Of a stretch of DNA of 64,000 bases, positions 31,522 to 43,770 are shown one piece after another (the first letter of the stretch is position 1; every line of letters starts with the position of its first letter). Where the stretch lies: positions 57,737,249 through 57,801,248 of the forward strand of contig CM047427.1 in NCBI GenBank assembly GCA_026168455.1, written 5' to 3'. The notes under the pieces are model-generated. The model made no database searches. It had not been told where the DNA came from and saw nothing but the letters and a program-made list of their open reading frames with translations. A program made the translations under genes and the position numbers. Origin of the DNA: Theocolax elegans. Lineage: Eukaryota > Arthropoda > Insecta > Hymenoptera > Cerocephalidae.

Positions 31522-34105
31522 ATTTATAATTTTTTACACCTTATTGTATATAAATTGACCAAATAATAAGTAATTTAATAAATAATTATGTAAAATAACA
31601 TTTTGTTTGAAATGACGAAAAAAGTATGAAACTATGGGGGCATTCGAATCCGAAAACTCTCACTTGCACAGAATATATACACGCACGCATTAACGATCAC
31701 GGCTACCGCGAGTACTACAACAAGGGGGAGCTTATATAGTTGAATAATTCTCTGTAAAGATATTGAAATAAAAATGTATCAAAGAATTTCTACAACAATT
31801 GAACTTTATATTTTTCAAATTTTATAAATAATATAACAAATTAATAATTATTAATAACAAGACACTAGTTACAAAAACTAACTATGTAATACAATGTACA
31901 AATTTAATTGCATATAATATACAAAACACATACTTTAATACAAGTTGTGAATACTAAGTACTTTTTTTTGGTAGATTTTGTTTTGTAACCTTTTTCTTTG
32001 ATTTTGTTACTTTTTTCAATTTTTCATTCACCAGATTCCATTTCGTTGGTTATTACAGATATTTATTCGTTGTATTATATTAATATTAATTTATTATAAT
32101 TTTTCTAATTGCGTTCTACAGCTTAAAGGGAAGCCGTACTACCTACAGTACGATTATTCATTTTATTCAATGTAAGCGTATAATTTTGAAATTTCGTCAA
32201 CCTACCAACAATCTATAGATTTTATAGTATGTAGATACGTTCGTACCATAGCGTTTAAACAAAAATTGACTGCGTAAAACGAAAAATCGTGTATGTCAAT
32301 ATATAGGTATAATACATAAAATTGCGGTATCACCTTAAGCACGGTTCAAAACGCGAATAAATAGGATAAATATAAAGTAGCCTTCGGTTATTCATCAATC
32401 GTAAAGGTATTTTTGATGTGCCAAGCAAAAACGCCTCTTTTTAAATCGAGGGGCGCACCGACCACGTTGGCTACAAAAGTCTTTAACTCAGAGTATTTAC
32501 AAGACACAGAAATAAAAAATATTTTGTTAGATTGATATTTTGAGGTAGAATACATTCTATTTATTTATATATGAGTTACAGAAAACTTCTTTTAGTAAAA
32601 AAATAAAATTTATGAAGTTTTCGAATTTTTAAAAAGTGAGTAACACTTCTATTAGTATTTTTCATTTTTTTTCTTGATAAAAGTACATTCTGGAACCTTA
32701 TTTATTTCAATAGTATTTATTGAAAAGTAACTAAAAAAAATTTTTGAAGTAATTTGTCCAAGACTTTTCTTTTTTACAATGGTAAGAAAAATTTTTTTAT
32801 AGCGAGTTACAACTTAAATTCTTGAAAAAACCATACATTTTTAATTTATAACTTCATAACTACAATCGATGGTCCAAAATAAACCAATGGACATTATTAG
32901 ACATCATTTTTTCCATAAGAAACCGTACCGAAGTATCGATTCGTTCATATTATAGCACAGTTATCCTGGAGTAACAACAATTTTAAAAGTTTTGGGGATT
33001 TGCTCATATATGTATATTTTTTTATGTTACATGAATTATCACCATAGATACTACTTTTCAGGCGATAATTGTGTTATACAACATTATTATTTATTTATTA
33101 CTAGTATCTATACTTATTTATGGCTATTTATAGTGAATTCTAAATATAATGATTATTATTATAATTATAAATAATAAAGCGTATTAAATTCTCCTCGTAA
33201 ATATCTTTTATGTAGAAATTAAACCACATACTTGTGAATATTTTTTATGTTATATCAAATTAAAAAAGAATCATTAAAATCGGATCATTAGATCTCGAGA
33301 TATCGCCAAATTTTTTCGCTTTTCCAAATATAAGAGTCTCTTGACAGGCAGCGCAAATTCTGTTGCGTATCCGAAACACGCACTGTGTATGCGCTCCCCA
33401 CTTTTTGCTACGCGTCGGTTGTCACAAAGAACGCACTAGACAAGACAAGAATGTACTTTCAAATACATTGTACTATACCGACACTGAATGTTGGTTGCAT
33501 TATTTGTTCAATTCCAATTATTTAACATAATGACAGCTAGAAAACGGGATAGAGGCATATTTTTAATATACATTTTAAGTATATAACAAGTACAAAAGTT
33601 GAATTTATGATAAAATATCGTTAAATTTTGAAAAATACGATTTGAAACATAACCTCTCTTTGTCAACAGGCAACAACGATTTAATTTAATTTTGTAAAAA
33701 CTGGACTGTGTCCTAAGATATGCAGTGCAGATACATAAGTTCACGATATTGGTAAAAGTTGGAATATTAAAAAAGCAGAAAAAAGTGAACGATAAAAAAT
33801 TAAATACAAAAATACGATGGATACTATGACGGTAGGAAGCTTGTATCATATATTAGGGATGGAAATAAACATTTTCCCGTTATGCGTCAGTTTTAAAAAA
33901 CATGCACTGCCACTTTTATCACTTTTATTTGAAATACCGTAGTTTGTTGGTTTTTTATGTCAATTCAGATAGTTTAACGTTGTCTGTATAGTAACTGCAA
34001 ATTTCAAGATCTAATATCAATAAGGATAAAATGATTGTAAGAAAATAAAAATCAATTCCACTCCAGAACATTGTGCAGCAATTAGTAATAATTTAATAGC
34101 TGTTC
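31522..34105. other. AT-rich spacer
   Basis: No coding region, RNA or repeat array recognised in about 2.6 kb. A short GC-richer patch at 33,345-33,430 is of unknown origin. Small frames (32,992-33,174; 33,508-33,849 on the minus strand) have no family features. Confidence 0.5.
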
Positions 34106-34712
34106 GACGGATACATACGAGGCGAGACAATCTAAGCGTAGGTTGCCCGTGAGAATAATCAATCGCCACAGCCTTCCCAGAAAAAGAATTGTTTGTGTTT
34201 CTATTTTACTACAAATAATTTTTGGTTTACCTACATAAACACTGCTATAAAATGAATATAAAATTTGTTACAATAAAGTAGGTATTTAATTTTAGTTCTC
34301 GATGGATATATGCGAGGCGAGACAATCTGAACGATGCGCCGAGAATGTCTCGCCTCGCAGGTTCTACGCGACAATAATCAAATGCCGCAACCTTCCGAGA
34401 AAAAGTATTTTTTGTGTATATATTACTAAAAATAATTTTCGGTTTACCTACACAAACACTGCTCTAAAAAGAATATAAAATTTGTTACAATAAATTATGT
34501 ATTTGCTTTTTAATTCTCGATGGATATCTGCGAGGCGAGACAATCTGAACGACGCGCCGAGAGTGTCTCGCCTCTCAGGTTCTTCGAGAGTAGATTTAAC
34601 CGCCGAAGCCTGCCGAGAGAAGGACGTTCATTATTTTAAAACACATAGTTTTCGGTTCAACTACAAAAACATTGTTATAAAGTAAATATAAAACCTCGTA
34701 CAATAAATGAGG
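34106..34712. repeat. Three tandem copies of a ~205-bp unit
   Basis: Each unit holds GAGGCGAGACAATCTRARCG, in the later two also an inverted GTCTCGCCTC, then an AGCCTKCCGAGARAAAG-like stretch. Each ends in AACACTGCTATAAAATGAAT / AATATAAAATTTGTTACAATAAA. Starts are near 34,106, 34,300 and 34,512. The third copy is the most diverged. The array leads directly into the LTR-like segment at 34,720-35,304. Confidence 0.8.
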
Positions 34713-34719
34713 CTATATT

Positions 34720-34936
34720 GGCATGACTGCGAAGACTCACCGTACGATGCGCGCGGGACGACGGCGATCGACGGACGGCTAGACGTAAGTTGCGCGCGCA
34801 GGTCGGGCTCGTCCAGCGAAGCAGTGAATGAGCCTGTTGAAGCTCGAAAGAGCTCTTCAGTACGCCGTCGCGGCAACGTTGACGTCGAGTTGGCAATACG
34901 ATTGCTATCGTCCTTCATTTTCCCGTTGCGGGCTAC

Positions 34937-34980
<44 letters not shown>

Positions 34981-35304
34981 GAAAGCAACATTTCAAGCGT
35001 CAACTCAGGATATGCTCCTCTATACCGCCAAGGTGGATGCACGCCTTCCCAGCAGCTGCAGTGCATTTATTCCTTCTTTTGTAAGTGTGCTTCCCATCTC
35101 TCCCCCCTTCTCACCCTTTTCCACTCGCGTAGCACACCGCCGCAGCTCGTACGCAGCCGAGCATTCGTTTTATAAATTCGCCAAAATTATACGCGGCTGG
35201 CGCCCATAACCCTTTATCTATTAATATAATAAATTTTTACTATTTTTGTCAATCATTTATTTTGGCTTTGTCGCCATGCCCTAATACCCTGCGTGATGGT
35301 TACA
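34720..35304 (+). mobile_element. Gypsy-type LTR fragment, same family as the LTRs at 53.8 and 56.4 kb
   Basis: In plus orientation it matches the reverse complement of 53,814-54,450 in a series of blocks: TGCGCGCGCAGGTCGGGCTC, CAGCGAAGCAGTGAA, a GT run, GTAAGTGTGCTTCCC, CGCAGCTCGTACGCAGCCGA, ATAAATTCGCC, CTGGCGCCCATAACC and a terminal GATGGTTACA. The left boundary is not clear: the usual TGTGAC start is not seen and the 205-bp array lies where U3 should be. No retroviral genes follow, so this is a solo or broken LTR. Confidence 0.65.
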
Positions 35305-36232
35305 AAATGTATATAGAAAACTATTTTATATTGATAGCAATATCTCGATTGAGCTTATTAGGAACTAGCAGACGACGGTTCCCTCAAGAGGGTGTGTGCA
35401 CAGTTCGACTCGATAATTACACGCACCTCCTACACGCGGCAAGCGGAGTACGATTTCAAGTTGCAATTCCATTAGGTTATGTACTAACCATGTATTATAT
35501 CCATATATTATCAGTTATTCAACAGTACCATAATAAATATCCATTTTATAATCTATATATGTATTCAGTAGAATTCAACATATTTCCAATTGCATTAATT
35601 ATAATGTATAAAAGTTAGCATAAATAAACTTAATGAAACAATCAAAATTGTATGTAAAGATAAAATCACATGTGTCCCCCCATCAACGGTCTCCATAGAA
35701 GTAGGTTTACTTATTGTTTTCAATAACTGTTTTGCTCATTGCTTAATTTAGTAGTGATTAAAAAATTTATTTAAAGATACCAATTAGTTGATAAGATTAT
35801 GGAGATTGTTCAGAAATACTTAGTTTATTAATATTAGAAGATATAGAAAACTTTAACAATTTAAACATAATTTTAAAAAGCAGACGCCAGTACCATTCAA
35901 AAAGTTTATTATTATGAAAATCTTATTAAGTTAAAGTAATGGTACATATTTTTTTTATCAGGAATGGAGGGTACTAAAACTCTACAAAGTGTACGAGTTA
36001 AACGACGGTAATGAAAATTGAACTGGATTAAAAATTTAACTATACAATAATAGATCATTTTTTAAGTTCATTGAAATTCATAATGTACGTAACACTGATA
36101 AGAAAATTGTAATTTTAGTAGATGAATATGTGTAACTTTTGTTATAATTAATTATAAATCAAAATTTACAATTAAATTGCAATACAAATCAAAGTGAAAA
36201 TTGAAAAGTACAATATCGATTGACATTTGGTT
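35305..36232. other. AT-rich spacer
   Basis: Nothing recognised. The frame at 35,262-35,618 overlaps the LTR end and has no domain features. Confidence 0.5.
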
Positions 36233-36400
36233 ACCATAAGGTGTACGTGCAGTACACGTTACCATAAAGTGTACGTACAGTACACGGTACCATATAAAGT
36301 GTACTTACAGTTCACAATTCATAAAGTGTACGTACAGTACACGTTACCATAAAGTACAAATACAGTAATACAGTACAAATAAAGTGTACGCAAAGTGCAG
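36233..36400. repeat. ~28-bp minisatellite with palindromic core
   Basis: Five to six degenerate copies of CCATAAAGTGTACGTACAGT followed by ACACGTTA. The core GTGTACGTACAGTACAC is nearly self-complementary, so each unit could form a small hairpin. Confidence 0.85.
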
Positions 36401-37865
36401 AGTTAGTACATACATGCTATTACTTTAATTTTTTTAATTAATGTTACACATGTATAATATAAGAATAATTTGCAAATATTATTTGCCATTTCTCCAGATA
36501 ATTTGATAAACCAATTAGATACGTTTATAAGTTTTGCAGTAAACTATTCATTTACTTTTACAGTAATTTTATATTTTTTTACAATCAATTTTGTAATTAC
36601 TTTTACTAGCGTTGTGTTCTATATCTTATATTACGTTAACGCTTGTTAGTGCCATTTGTGGCAACTGAACATGTATTACTATATAATACAGAGGGCGCCA
36701 CAGATGATTTCTGTTAAGTTAATTTTATATAGAGTATCGATAAAACGGAAAGCGCGGACCTGCATAACAATATTTTGTCGGGTACGACATCCCCTTAACG
36801 TTTTTTTTAAAGTCTAATTAGCCTGGACTATCCATGCGGAGAACGCGTCCGCGGCGTACAAACTCCGCGAGTTTAGAATTTGATGAGCGCGGAAGTCATA
36901 GAACGCTACGGTTTTTATTTATTTCTATCCAAATCATTTTTTTAAATCTGTTCTAACCATTTGCCTCGTCCTTGCTTCCATTTTCAATACAACGTTATTA
37001 AGCTTTTAAATATTTTATACAATAGATATATTTGAGATTTAATCAATTTATTTTCTCCACTTGTAAAATATATTAAATGTTGCATCATCGGATATTTTAC
37101 CAATGTGCTGGTTTTTTATGTAGTGTTTGTGCGATTGGAGAAGACAATATTGACTCCAGGATGTGATTAGTATCTGTACGCTTTTTTTGTTGGTAAGAAT
37201 GTGTATGTGCGTTATTGTAAAATTAAAATTACCGAAATCGCAGCTTTAATGTTAATAGAGTTTTCTCGCTGATTTATTTTTTAGCCTTGAAAAGAAACGG
37301 TTAAAAAAACGTCCGAAACGTCGGCAAAAGCAAAAACTATGTTCATAGAGATCAATAAAGCCTTCTTTTTTAAATTTTGACTTTAAATCACTCGTGCATG
37401 TATTTATTACAAAGTATTATATGAATTTTAATCGGTATTTACGAGCTAATTTGTGTTGCTCAATATTTTTTCAAATATTGCACAAAGCCTTCTTTTTATT
37501 AACAAATTCTGGACGAACGATAATCTCTCCCACCATCTACGATTATTAATTTATTTTCTGATAGAGTCGTTCATTATTATTGAAGGAACCCGAGTTATGT
37601 TTGTGAAACTATATGCACTTTAAATTTAAATTATTATTCTATCATCTCCCGGTTACGGAGATGTTGGATCGTCTTCCTTCCGTTATTAAAGATGAGAACT
37701 CAATGGAGGGTTTAAAAAAGAGATATTAAAATTTGCATCTGCTAAATAATGTATTCTCTCATAGCCGTGTATGTCTTCATATATGTTTTTTTCTTATTTT
37801 AATAGTATTTCAATATTGTAATTGGGCAAACTTTGCCCGTTTTATCTTAATAAATAAATAAATAT
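36401..37865. other. AT-rich spacer with a possible LINE 3' end
   Basis: At 37,824-37,838 GGGCAAACTTTGCCC forms a perfect stem-loop, followed by (AATA)n at 37,849-37,865. That is the usual 3' terminus of CR1/L2-like LINEs on the plus strand, but no ORF is recognisable upstream. The rest, including a GC-richer patch at 36,740-36,905, is unassigned. Confidence 0.4.
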
Positions 37866-38244
37866 CGATTTGTTCAGCATATACTAATATATTATAAAAA
37901 AATCAGTTTAAAAATATATACACACATAAATAATCGATCACACCGGCGTATCTCAGTTTATTTAGGAATATTTCATTCTAATATTTCTTTGCACGTACAG
38001 AAAAAATCGAATTTATACGTAGATGTTGAAAGTTCTCTAGCTATTATTAAAATTGTTGTTAAACTTTCCGCCCATAAATCACCTCTTTTTCGTTAAAGTA
38101 ATTCACATGCAAATCAAATTCATTCTCATACTCCTGCCAAAGCTTCTACATGTTAAAAAAGAAATTCATTCAGAACCCACAGGCAAATCATCAGCATTGC
38201 ATACCAACTGTAGAACGAACCATCTACTAATAATAATAAATAAT

Positions 38245-38639
38245 TTAAAAATTACCAATCATTTTTGGGTAAGGTAGATTTAGGTTGTTCATAATGTGGA
38301 TGAATTCCTCGAGTGTTTTTGTCAGTCTGGGATTAAACTGTCGTTCCTCAGAAACAGTTGTTACCGTTCGACCATTATAATCATGAGCAGGATAAATTTT
38401 AAAATTGTCTGGTAAAGAGAAAATAACTGAATGTACCGATTTATATAGAGATTCTGCCGATCCTCCCTAAAAAGAAATGGGTATACCGCATTTGTTGAAT
38501 GTATTGTTAATATTTTACAATTAACTATATATATATATATATATATGTACCTGAAAGTCGGTTCTGCCACATCCTCTAATTAGTAAAGTATCACCTGTAA
38601 ATGCGATCCCTTGTTCCGCACAAACGAAAGTCATGCATC
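38245..38639 (-). CDS. ETHE1: Persulfide dioxygenase ETHE1, two 3' exons (partial)
   Basis: ETHE1 is the mitochondrial Fe(II) enzyme that oxidises glutathione persulfide in sulfide breakdown. Minus-strand exon 38,639-38,551 (after acceptor CTTACAG) encodes [20 protein letters not shown] then RGCGRTDFQ. It carries the metal-binding Asp of FTGD and the conserved RGCGRTDF. Donor GTACAT opens an 80-base, (TA)n-rich intron. The next exon starts at 38,466 after CTTTTTAG and encodes [20 protein letters not shown], then [20 protein letters not shown] (third metal His in YPAHDY), then [11 protein letters not shown] and [10 protein letters not shown]. The frame can end at a TAA at 38,245. A donor-like GTAATT at 38,255 and acceptor TTCTACAG near 38,205 leave room for a short last exon. 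Upstream exons with the HxHxDH motif are not in the window, or lie beyond TE-filled introns. The exons show no damage. Confidence 0.88.
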
Positions 38640-39955
38640 CTGTAAGCATTAATGGTATACATTATTGAATGATCGAAATCCATAAAACAACAACTTATTT
38701 CGACAGTTTCATATATAACTTTTATTTATTTTAGTGTGAAAGAAAAATAGTGTTTGCATGAATAAATTTAACAAATTTTGTGTTCGAGATCGAGAAAGAA
38801 TAAATCTCTTTGAAAAATGAATCTATCGTTCGTAAATGTCTATATGTATGTATTATCGGTCACACCGAACTAAATAATTTACGTTTAGAATAAAGTAGGC
38901 CTATTGTACTCTTTGTCCACTATGGTTGGTGGAATTTCCCAGAGCACGGCCTTTTTTAAAAAACAATTAAAGGCGTTTCATCCTCGATCTCCAGCTTGTA
39001 TCCTCAGTAAGGAACTGGAGATCTTACCTTATTGTTTCACCCTGATGTAGGGTTTACTTCGCCTCTAAATCAAGTACCATTATTATGAGGATTATGTTAC
39101 TTACATGAATATGAATTGCATAGATGTTATACTCAATCAAATGTGTAAAAATTATAAATTGTTCTCAAATTATAACAGGAGAAATCAGGGTTGATAGATA
39201 ACAATTTTTTCTCTTCGCTGCTTTTGCATAATAAACATCAATATAGTAAGAGCACAATGGAAATAAAATTCCCAACTGATCATTCTGCAACAAATTGATG
39301 AATGTCAAAATAGCCAAAAGCTCGCACTCTGAAAAACTACGGATTCCTTTGCCTTCACATGCAGACTGGTTAGTCAGCATGTATGATAAACACCTGGGAA
39401 CATCTTTGCTCCCACTATAAGTCTATGCTAAAATAGCATTTTTATGGTGCATGTTAGATGCATATCGCGACTAGCGAGAAGACCCACCAAGTATACTTTA
39501 ACTATTGTGTTCACTTATTAATCCATGAACACCATCCCGAAGATCAAAAGTAACATACCCCGCGCTACAGATATAATACCCTTTATTTGGTGACAGCGAT
39601 TCTCATGGCCCTAGTACGGCCAGCTTCACGTCTGAATTAATTTTAACTAAATTTTTTTCTTATTTTTCAAAATCGTTCCAAAAACTTAGAAATTTTTTAT
39701 ATACTTAATCGCGAGCCTCAATATTTTTCTTGGTAATGTTTCGACTAAAACAAGTAAATTCAGTCTGATTTCTCGCTTCTATATTAATGTTTTTATTAAC
39801 TAAAGTAAATTTGTTTTTAACTTGTAAAAGTCGAAAAGAAACTTTATCCAACATGTACCCTTTGCGCAGCAACTTTATCACCAGCATTCAGATAAGCGAA
39901 ATAATCGATATCTATATATCTTATCTTATTATAATTAAAATTTTTCCTCAAAAGT
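38640..39955. other. Probable ETHE1 intron or upstream sequence with TE debris
   Basis: No exon recognised. 38,900-39,100 and 39,165-39,600 are GC-richer than their surroundings and look like old repeat fragments, but I cannot name a family. The minus-strand frame at 39,165-39,380 is unrecognised. Confidence 0.35.
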
Positions 39956-39956
39956 G

Positions 39957-40003
39957 TCCGGCGTCCGGCGTCCGGTGTCCGGCGTCCGGCGTCAGCGTCC
40001 GAC
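39957..40003. repeat. GTCCGGC short tandem repeat
   Basis: Six or seven copies of GTCCGG(C/T) units. A short run of the same unit recurs at 42,797-42,822, on the other side of the Helitron block. Confidence 0.85.
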
Positions 40004-40106
40004 ATTCACCATTGGGCGTTTGTTATTATGTTTTATATATATGCATGTGTATAAGGGTGAGTGTGTTATGGTGAAGAGGTTAGGGTGAGGGTGAGGGTGG
40101 AGGGAT

Positions 40107-40590
40107 AGGGATGGGGTCACCCTGACCATCTAGACATCGTCTCCAGGAAGTAAAATTTTTTTTTGCAAATTCAAGTAGAAAGGCATGTAGACTTTCCTGT
40201 AGACAATGTCAGGATAACCTGGAGGTTACCCTGACCACCTGGACATCGTCTTCAGGAAGTGACAATATTTTTTGCAAATTTATGCAGAACAGCATGTAGA
40301 CTTTCCTGTAGACAATGTCAGGATAACCTGGAGGTTACCCTGACCACCTGGACATCGTCTTCAGGAAGTGACAATATTTTTTGCAAATTTATGCAGAACA
40401 GCATGTAGACTTTCCTGTAGACAATGTCAGGATAACCTGGAGGTTACCCTGACCACCTGGACATCGTCTTCAGGAAGTGAGAATATTTTTTGCAAATTTA
40501 TGCAGAAAGGCATGTAGACTTCCCTGCGGACGATGTCCGGATGATCTAGAGGTCATCCTGACCACCTGGACATCCTCTCCAGGAAGTGAT
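40107..40590. repeat. 109-bp tandem array, about 4.5 copies
   Basis: Units start at GTCAGGATAACCTGGAGGTT near 40,208, 40,317, 40,426 and 40,535 (the last reads GTCCGGATGATCTAGAGGTC), an exact period of 109. Each unit contains an imperfect palindrome GGATAACCTGGAGGTTACCC. The two middle copies are almost identical, the outer ones diverged. The array stops at the first codons of the Helitron frame. Confidence 0.92.
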
Positions 40591-41191
40591 GAATGTAATG
40601 TCTAATGATGAAAATAATAAGTTGGATGAAACAATAACAACAGATTTTATAAATTCATTAATACCTAATGGTTTACCACCGCATAAATTAGTATTAAAAA
40701 AAGGAATGATCGTTATGTTACTTAGGAATTTGCATTTAGATGGAGGTTTATGTAATGGTACCAGGCTCATGATTACAGAATTAAAACAGTACACTATATA
40801 TGGAGAAATTATAACAGGTAAAAAACCAGGACAAATTGTGATGATTCCAAGAATAGATTTATGTCCATCAATGGATGATATACCTTTCAATATGGTTAGA
40901 CGACAATTTCCTATTAGACCAAGTTTCGCTATGACCATAAATAAAGCACAAGGTCAATTATTTAAAAAAGTATGTCTATATTTACCAAGACCTGTATATG
41001 GTCATGGTCAATTATATGTTGCATTATCAAGAGTTACAGATGAAAAAAATCTAAAAATAAAATTTTCGAAATCGTCAATGATACTAACTAATACAGAAGG
41101 AGATATACTTAATATAAATGAGATTAATTTAAATAATAATGTAATAATATATACAACGAATATAGTTTTGTCTGAAGTGTTTGATACTTAA
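40586..41191 (+). pseudogene. Helitron Rep/Helicase, C-terminal Pif1-like helicase end
   Basis: An intact frame of about 200 residues: FINSLIPNGLPPHKLVLKKG, MIVMLLRNLHLDGGLCNGTR, a VMIPRIDLCPS strand, RRQFPIRPSFAMTINKAQGQ (helicase motif V) and HGQLYVALSRVTDEKNLKI (motif VI). This is the last sixth of a Helitron protein, which normally also has a HUH nickase and helicase motifs I-IV. All that is missing, replaced by the 109-bp array. Codon use is very AT-rich. No internal stop breaks the remaining part. Confidence 0.9.
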
Positions 41192-41324
41192 ATAGTTTTT
41201 TTTATTTTTAAAAATCAATTTAAGGTCGACTTATAACGCAAACGAATTATAAAATAATAAGATATAAGCATCAGACAAAATTTGTAGATAAAATTACGTA
41301 TAATCAAGAATATTTTTCAAGTAT

Positions 41325-42060
41325 ACATTATTTACATCAAGCAACATGTGAATTTATCATTACTTAAGAAATAAACAAATATTAAAATATTAGTTATCTG
41401 CATCAAGCCACATTTGTTTACTAAAATACTGAAGAAATAAACAAATTTAAAATTCATTGTCTGCATCAAGCGACATTTTTTTACTAAAATACTGTAGAAA
41501 TAAACAAATTAAAAATTTATTGTCTGCAACAAGCGACATTTTTTTACTAAAATACTGAAGAAATAATCAAATTAAAAATTTATTGTCTGCATCAAGCAAC
41601 ATTTTTTTCTAAAATACTGAAGAAATAAACAAATTTAAAATTCATTGTCTGCATCAAGCGACATTTTTTTACTAAAATACTGAAGAAATAAACAAATTAA
41701 AAATTTATTGTCTGCATCAAGCGACATTTTTTTACTAAAATACTGAAGAAATAAACAAATATAAAAATTATTTTCCGCATCAAGCGACATTTTTTTACTA
41801 AAATACTGAAGAAATAAACAAATTTAAAATTCATTGTCTGCATCAAGCGACATTTGTTTACTAAAATACTGAAGAAATAAACAAATTTAAAATTCATTGT
41901 CTGCATCAAGCGGCATTTTTTAACTAAAATACTGAAGAAAGAAACAAATTTAAAATTCATTGTCTGCATCAAGAGACATTTTTTACTAAAATACTAAAGA
42001 AATAATCAAATTAAAAATTCATTGTCTGCATCAAACGACATTTTATTGACAAAATTATGT
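41325..42060. repeat. ~63-bp minisatellite, about 11 copies
   Basis: Unit TGTCTGCATCAAGCGACATT, then a T run, ACTAAAATACTGAAGAAATA and AACAAATTTAAAATTCAT. Copies are clean between 41,455 and 42,000 and fade at both ends. It follows the Helitron helicase end directly and may be a 3' part of that element. The minus-strand frame with MQTMNFKFVYFFSILVKKC repeats is the array translated. Confidence 0.92.
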
Positions 42061-42861
42061 ATAAAATATACAAATTTTAAAATAATTAATTGTCTCATAT
42101 AGCATTAATTAAATATCAATTAAAATATTTTGATAATACTTCTTAGAATTCATTGTCTGCAAAAAGTGATATTATTTTAGAACTTTGTTTAGATATTAAT
42201 GAAACAAAAAATTACAAAATATATAAAATAAATACGAATATACGAAATGCCATATTATATTATTTATTTTATTTTAATGCAGCCATATTGGAACGTATAT
42301 TTTTATCAATTTTAAAATATTTACGTATTATATCATACATAATTTTGAAATATATATATATGATAGAAAATCAAATATTTGAAACTTTTAATACACATTA
42401 TATTTACGTTCATTGTATGACAGTCTCAAGCCTGTAAATGCAGAGAGAAGATAATACAAACCAACATTCGAAAATAAACTGTTATAGTTAAATATCATGA
42501 TGAGTAAAAGGAATAAATTGTATACATTTTTTAAAATAAAATATTTTATAATTTATTTTTATTTGTTTTAATAATATAACAACAAATTTTAAGTAATAGT
42601 TTAAAGCACATGAAAAAAATTGGTATGAAAATAAAATAAAATAATTGTATCAACATCGTTTAAAATGTATTTGTTATAAACTAATAATAAATTTAAGACT
42701 ACACTTTATAATCAATGTCTAGCCTCAAAAATGTGATTCAACCGAGGGAGCATTAGCGACCGAGGTAATATGGCTATATTATATTAAAATTCATCCGTTC
42801 TCCGGTGTCCGGTGTCCGGTACCCCTTAAGTTGTAAGAATTAAGATTATGTGTGGAGTGGA
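42061..42861. other. AT-rich sequence, possible Helitron 3' region
   Basis: Nothing coding. Near 42,740-42,770 there is a CCGAGGGAGCATTAGCGACC stretch of the kind found near Helitron 3' ends, but no clear hairpin plus CTRR terminus was located. Confidence 0.35.
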
Positions 42862-43283
42862 AGGGTTAAAATTTATATTTCGGGAATTTCTGACGTATTC
42901 CGGGATAACTTAACTTATTACGGGATATCTTGGATATTTCGGGAATTTCTGAGGTATTTCAGGATAACTCCACCAATTATGGGACTTTCTAAATATTTCG
43001 GTAATTTATGAGGTATGCCGGAATAACTTAACTAATTACGGGATTTCCTGCATAATTCAGGAATTTCTGAAGTATTCCGGGATAACTACACTAATTACGG
43101 GATTTCCTGGATATTTCGGGAATTTCTGAGGTATTACGAGATAACTCCACAAATTACGGAATTGCTTGGATATTTCAGGAATTTCTAAGGTATTCCGGGA
43201 AAATTCCATTAATTACGGGATTTCCTGGATATTCGGAAATTGCTGAGGTATTCCGGGATAACTCAACTAATTACGGGATAAAA
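42862..43283. repeat. 60-bp minisatellite, about 7 copies
   Basis: Unit ATTACGGGATTTCCTGGATA, then TTTCGGGAATTTCTGAGGTA and TTCCGGGATAACTCAACTAA. Copies differ by 10-20 per cent. Two more decayed copies are at 48,062-48,195. Confidence 0.92.
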
Positions 43284-43770
43284 TATTAAAAAAGTGTACA
43301 AGCACACTTTTTTGCCAGTACTCCATTTTTGTCCATTTTTGTACCAAATTAAATTATTATATTAGGAATATATAAGTAATATTTTAAGTAAATAATAATA
43401 AATAATAGTTACTACATAAATAAATAACGTTAAAATAAAGTGGTCACAGTAATACTAACATAGACTAAAACAGTACTGTCACTATAATAAATTTTAATAA
43501 CTTAAATAATATATTTTAATGTAATATGTAATGTAATGTGCAAGAAGAAGTAATCGAGTTATTGCGTGAGAATCCCGTCGAGACGGAGTATTCTCTCGAC
43601 GGGTGAGAGGACTGGCGTGGGACCGCGTCGAATTGAGGATGACGCGGTCGGTCAATCGATTGAAATAACGCCGCGGACAGTTTCAGTACCTATAAGGGAG
43701 GAAACAGAGCGGTGGTATACACCGACCCCATTAACGGAGACTGAGAGTCCCCTCGCCTCTCACGAACCGG
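43284..43770. other. Spacer with GC-rich island of unknown origin
   Basis: AT-rich until about 43,550, then about 210 bp with high GC, including a strong hairpin CCCGTCGAGA...TCTCGACGGG at 43,575-43,603. An open frame (43,566-43,775) has no recognised domain. It could be a transposon end or an exon. Confidence 0.4.

Noticed and set aside
37300..37340. ACGTCCGAAACGTCGGC motif resembling a Penelope-like element 3' UTR
   Set aside because: No coding sequence or hammerhead structure is visible nearby; the motif alone is too weak.
39165..39380. 71-residue minus-strand frame as a gene
   Set aside because: No recognised domain, no splice or start context, and repeat-like surroundings.
41325..42060. 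Possible CRISPR array (63-bp repeats) and likewise the 60-, 109- and 120-bp arrays
   Set aside because: Repeats are contiguous with no unique spacers, and the genome is eukaryotic; these are minisatellites.
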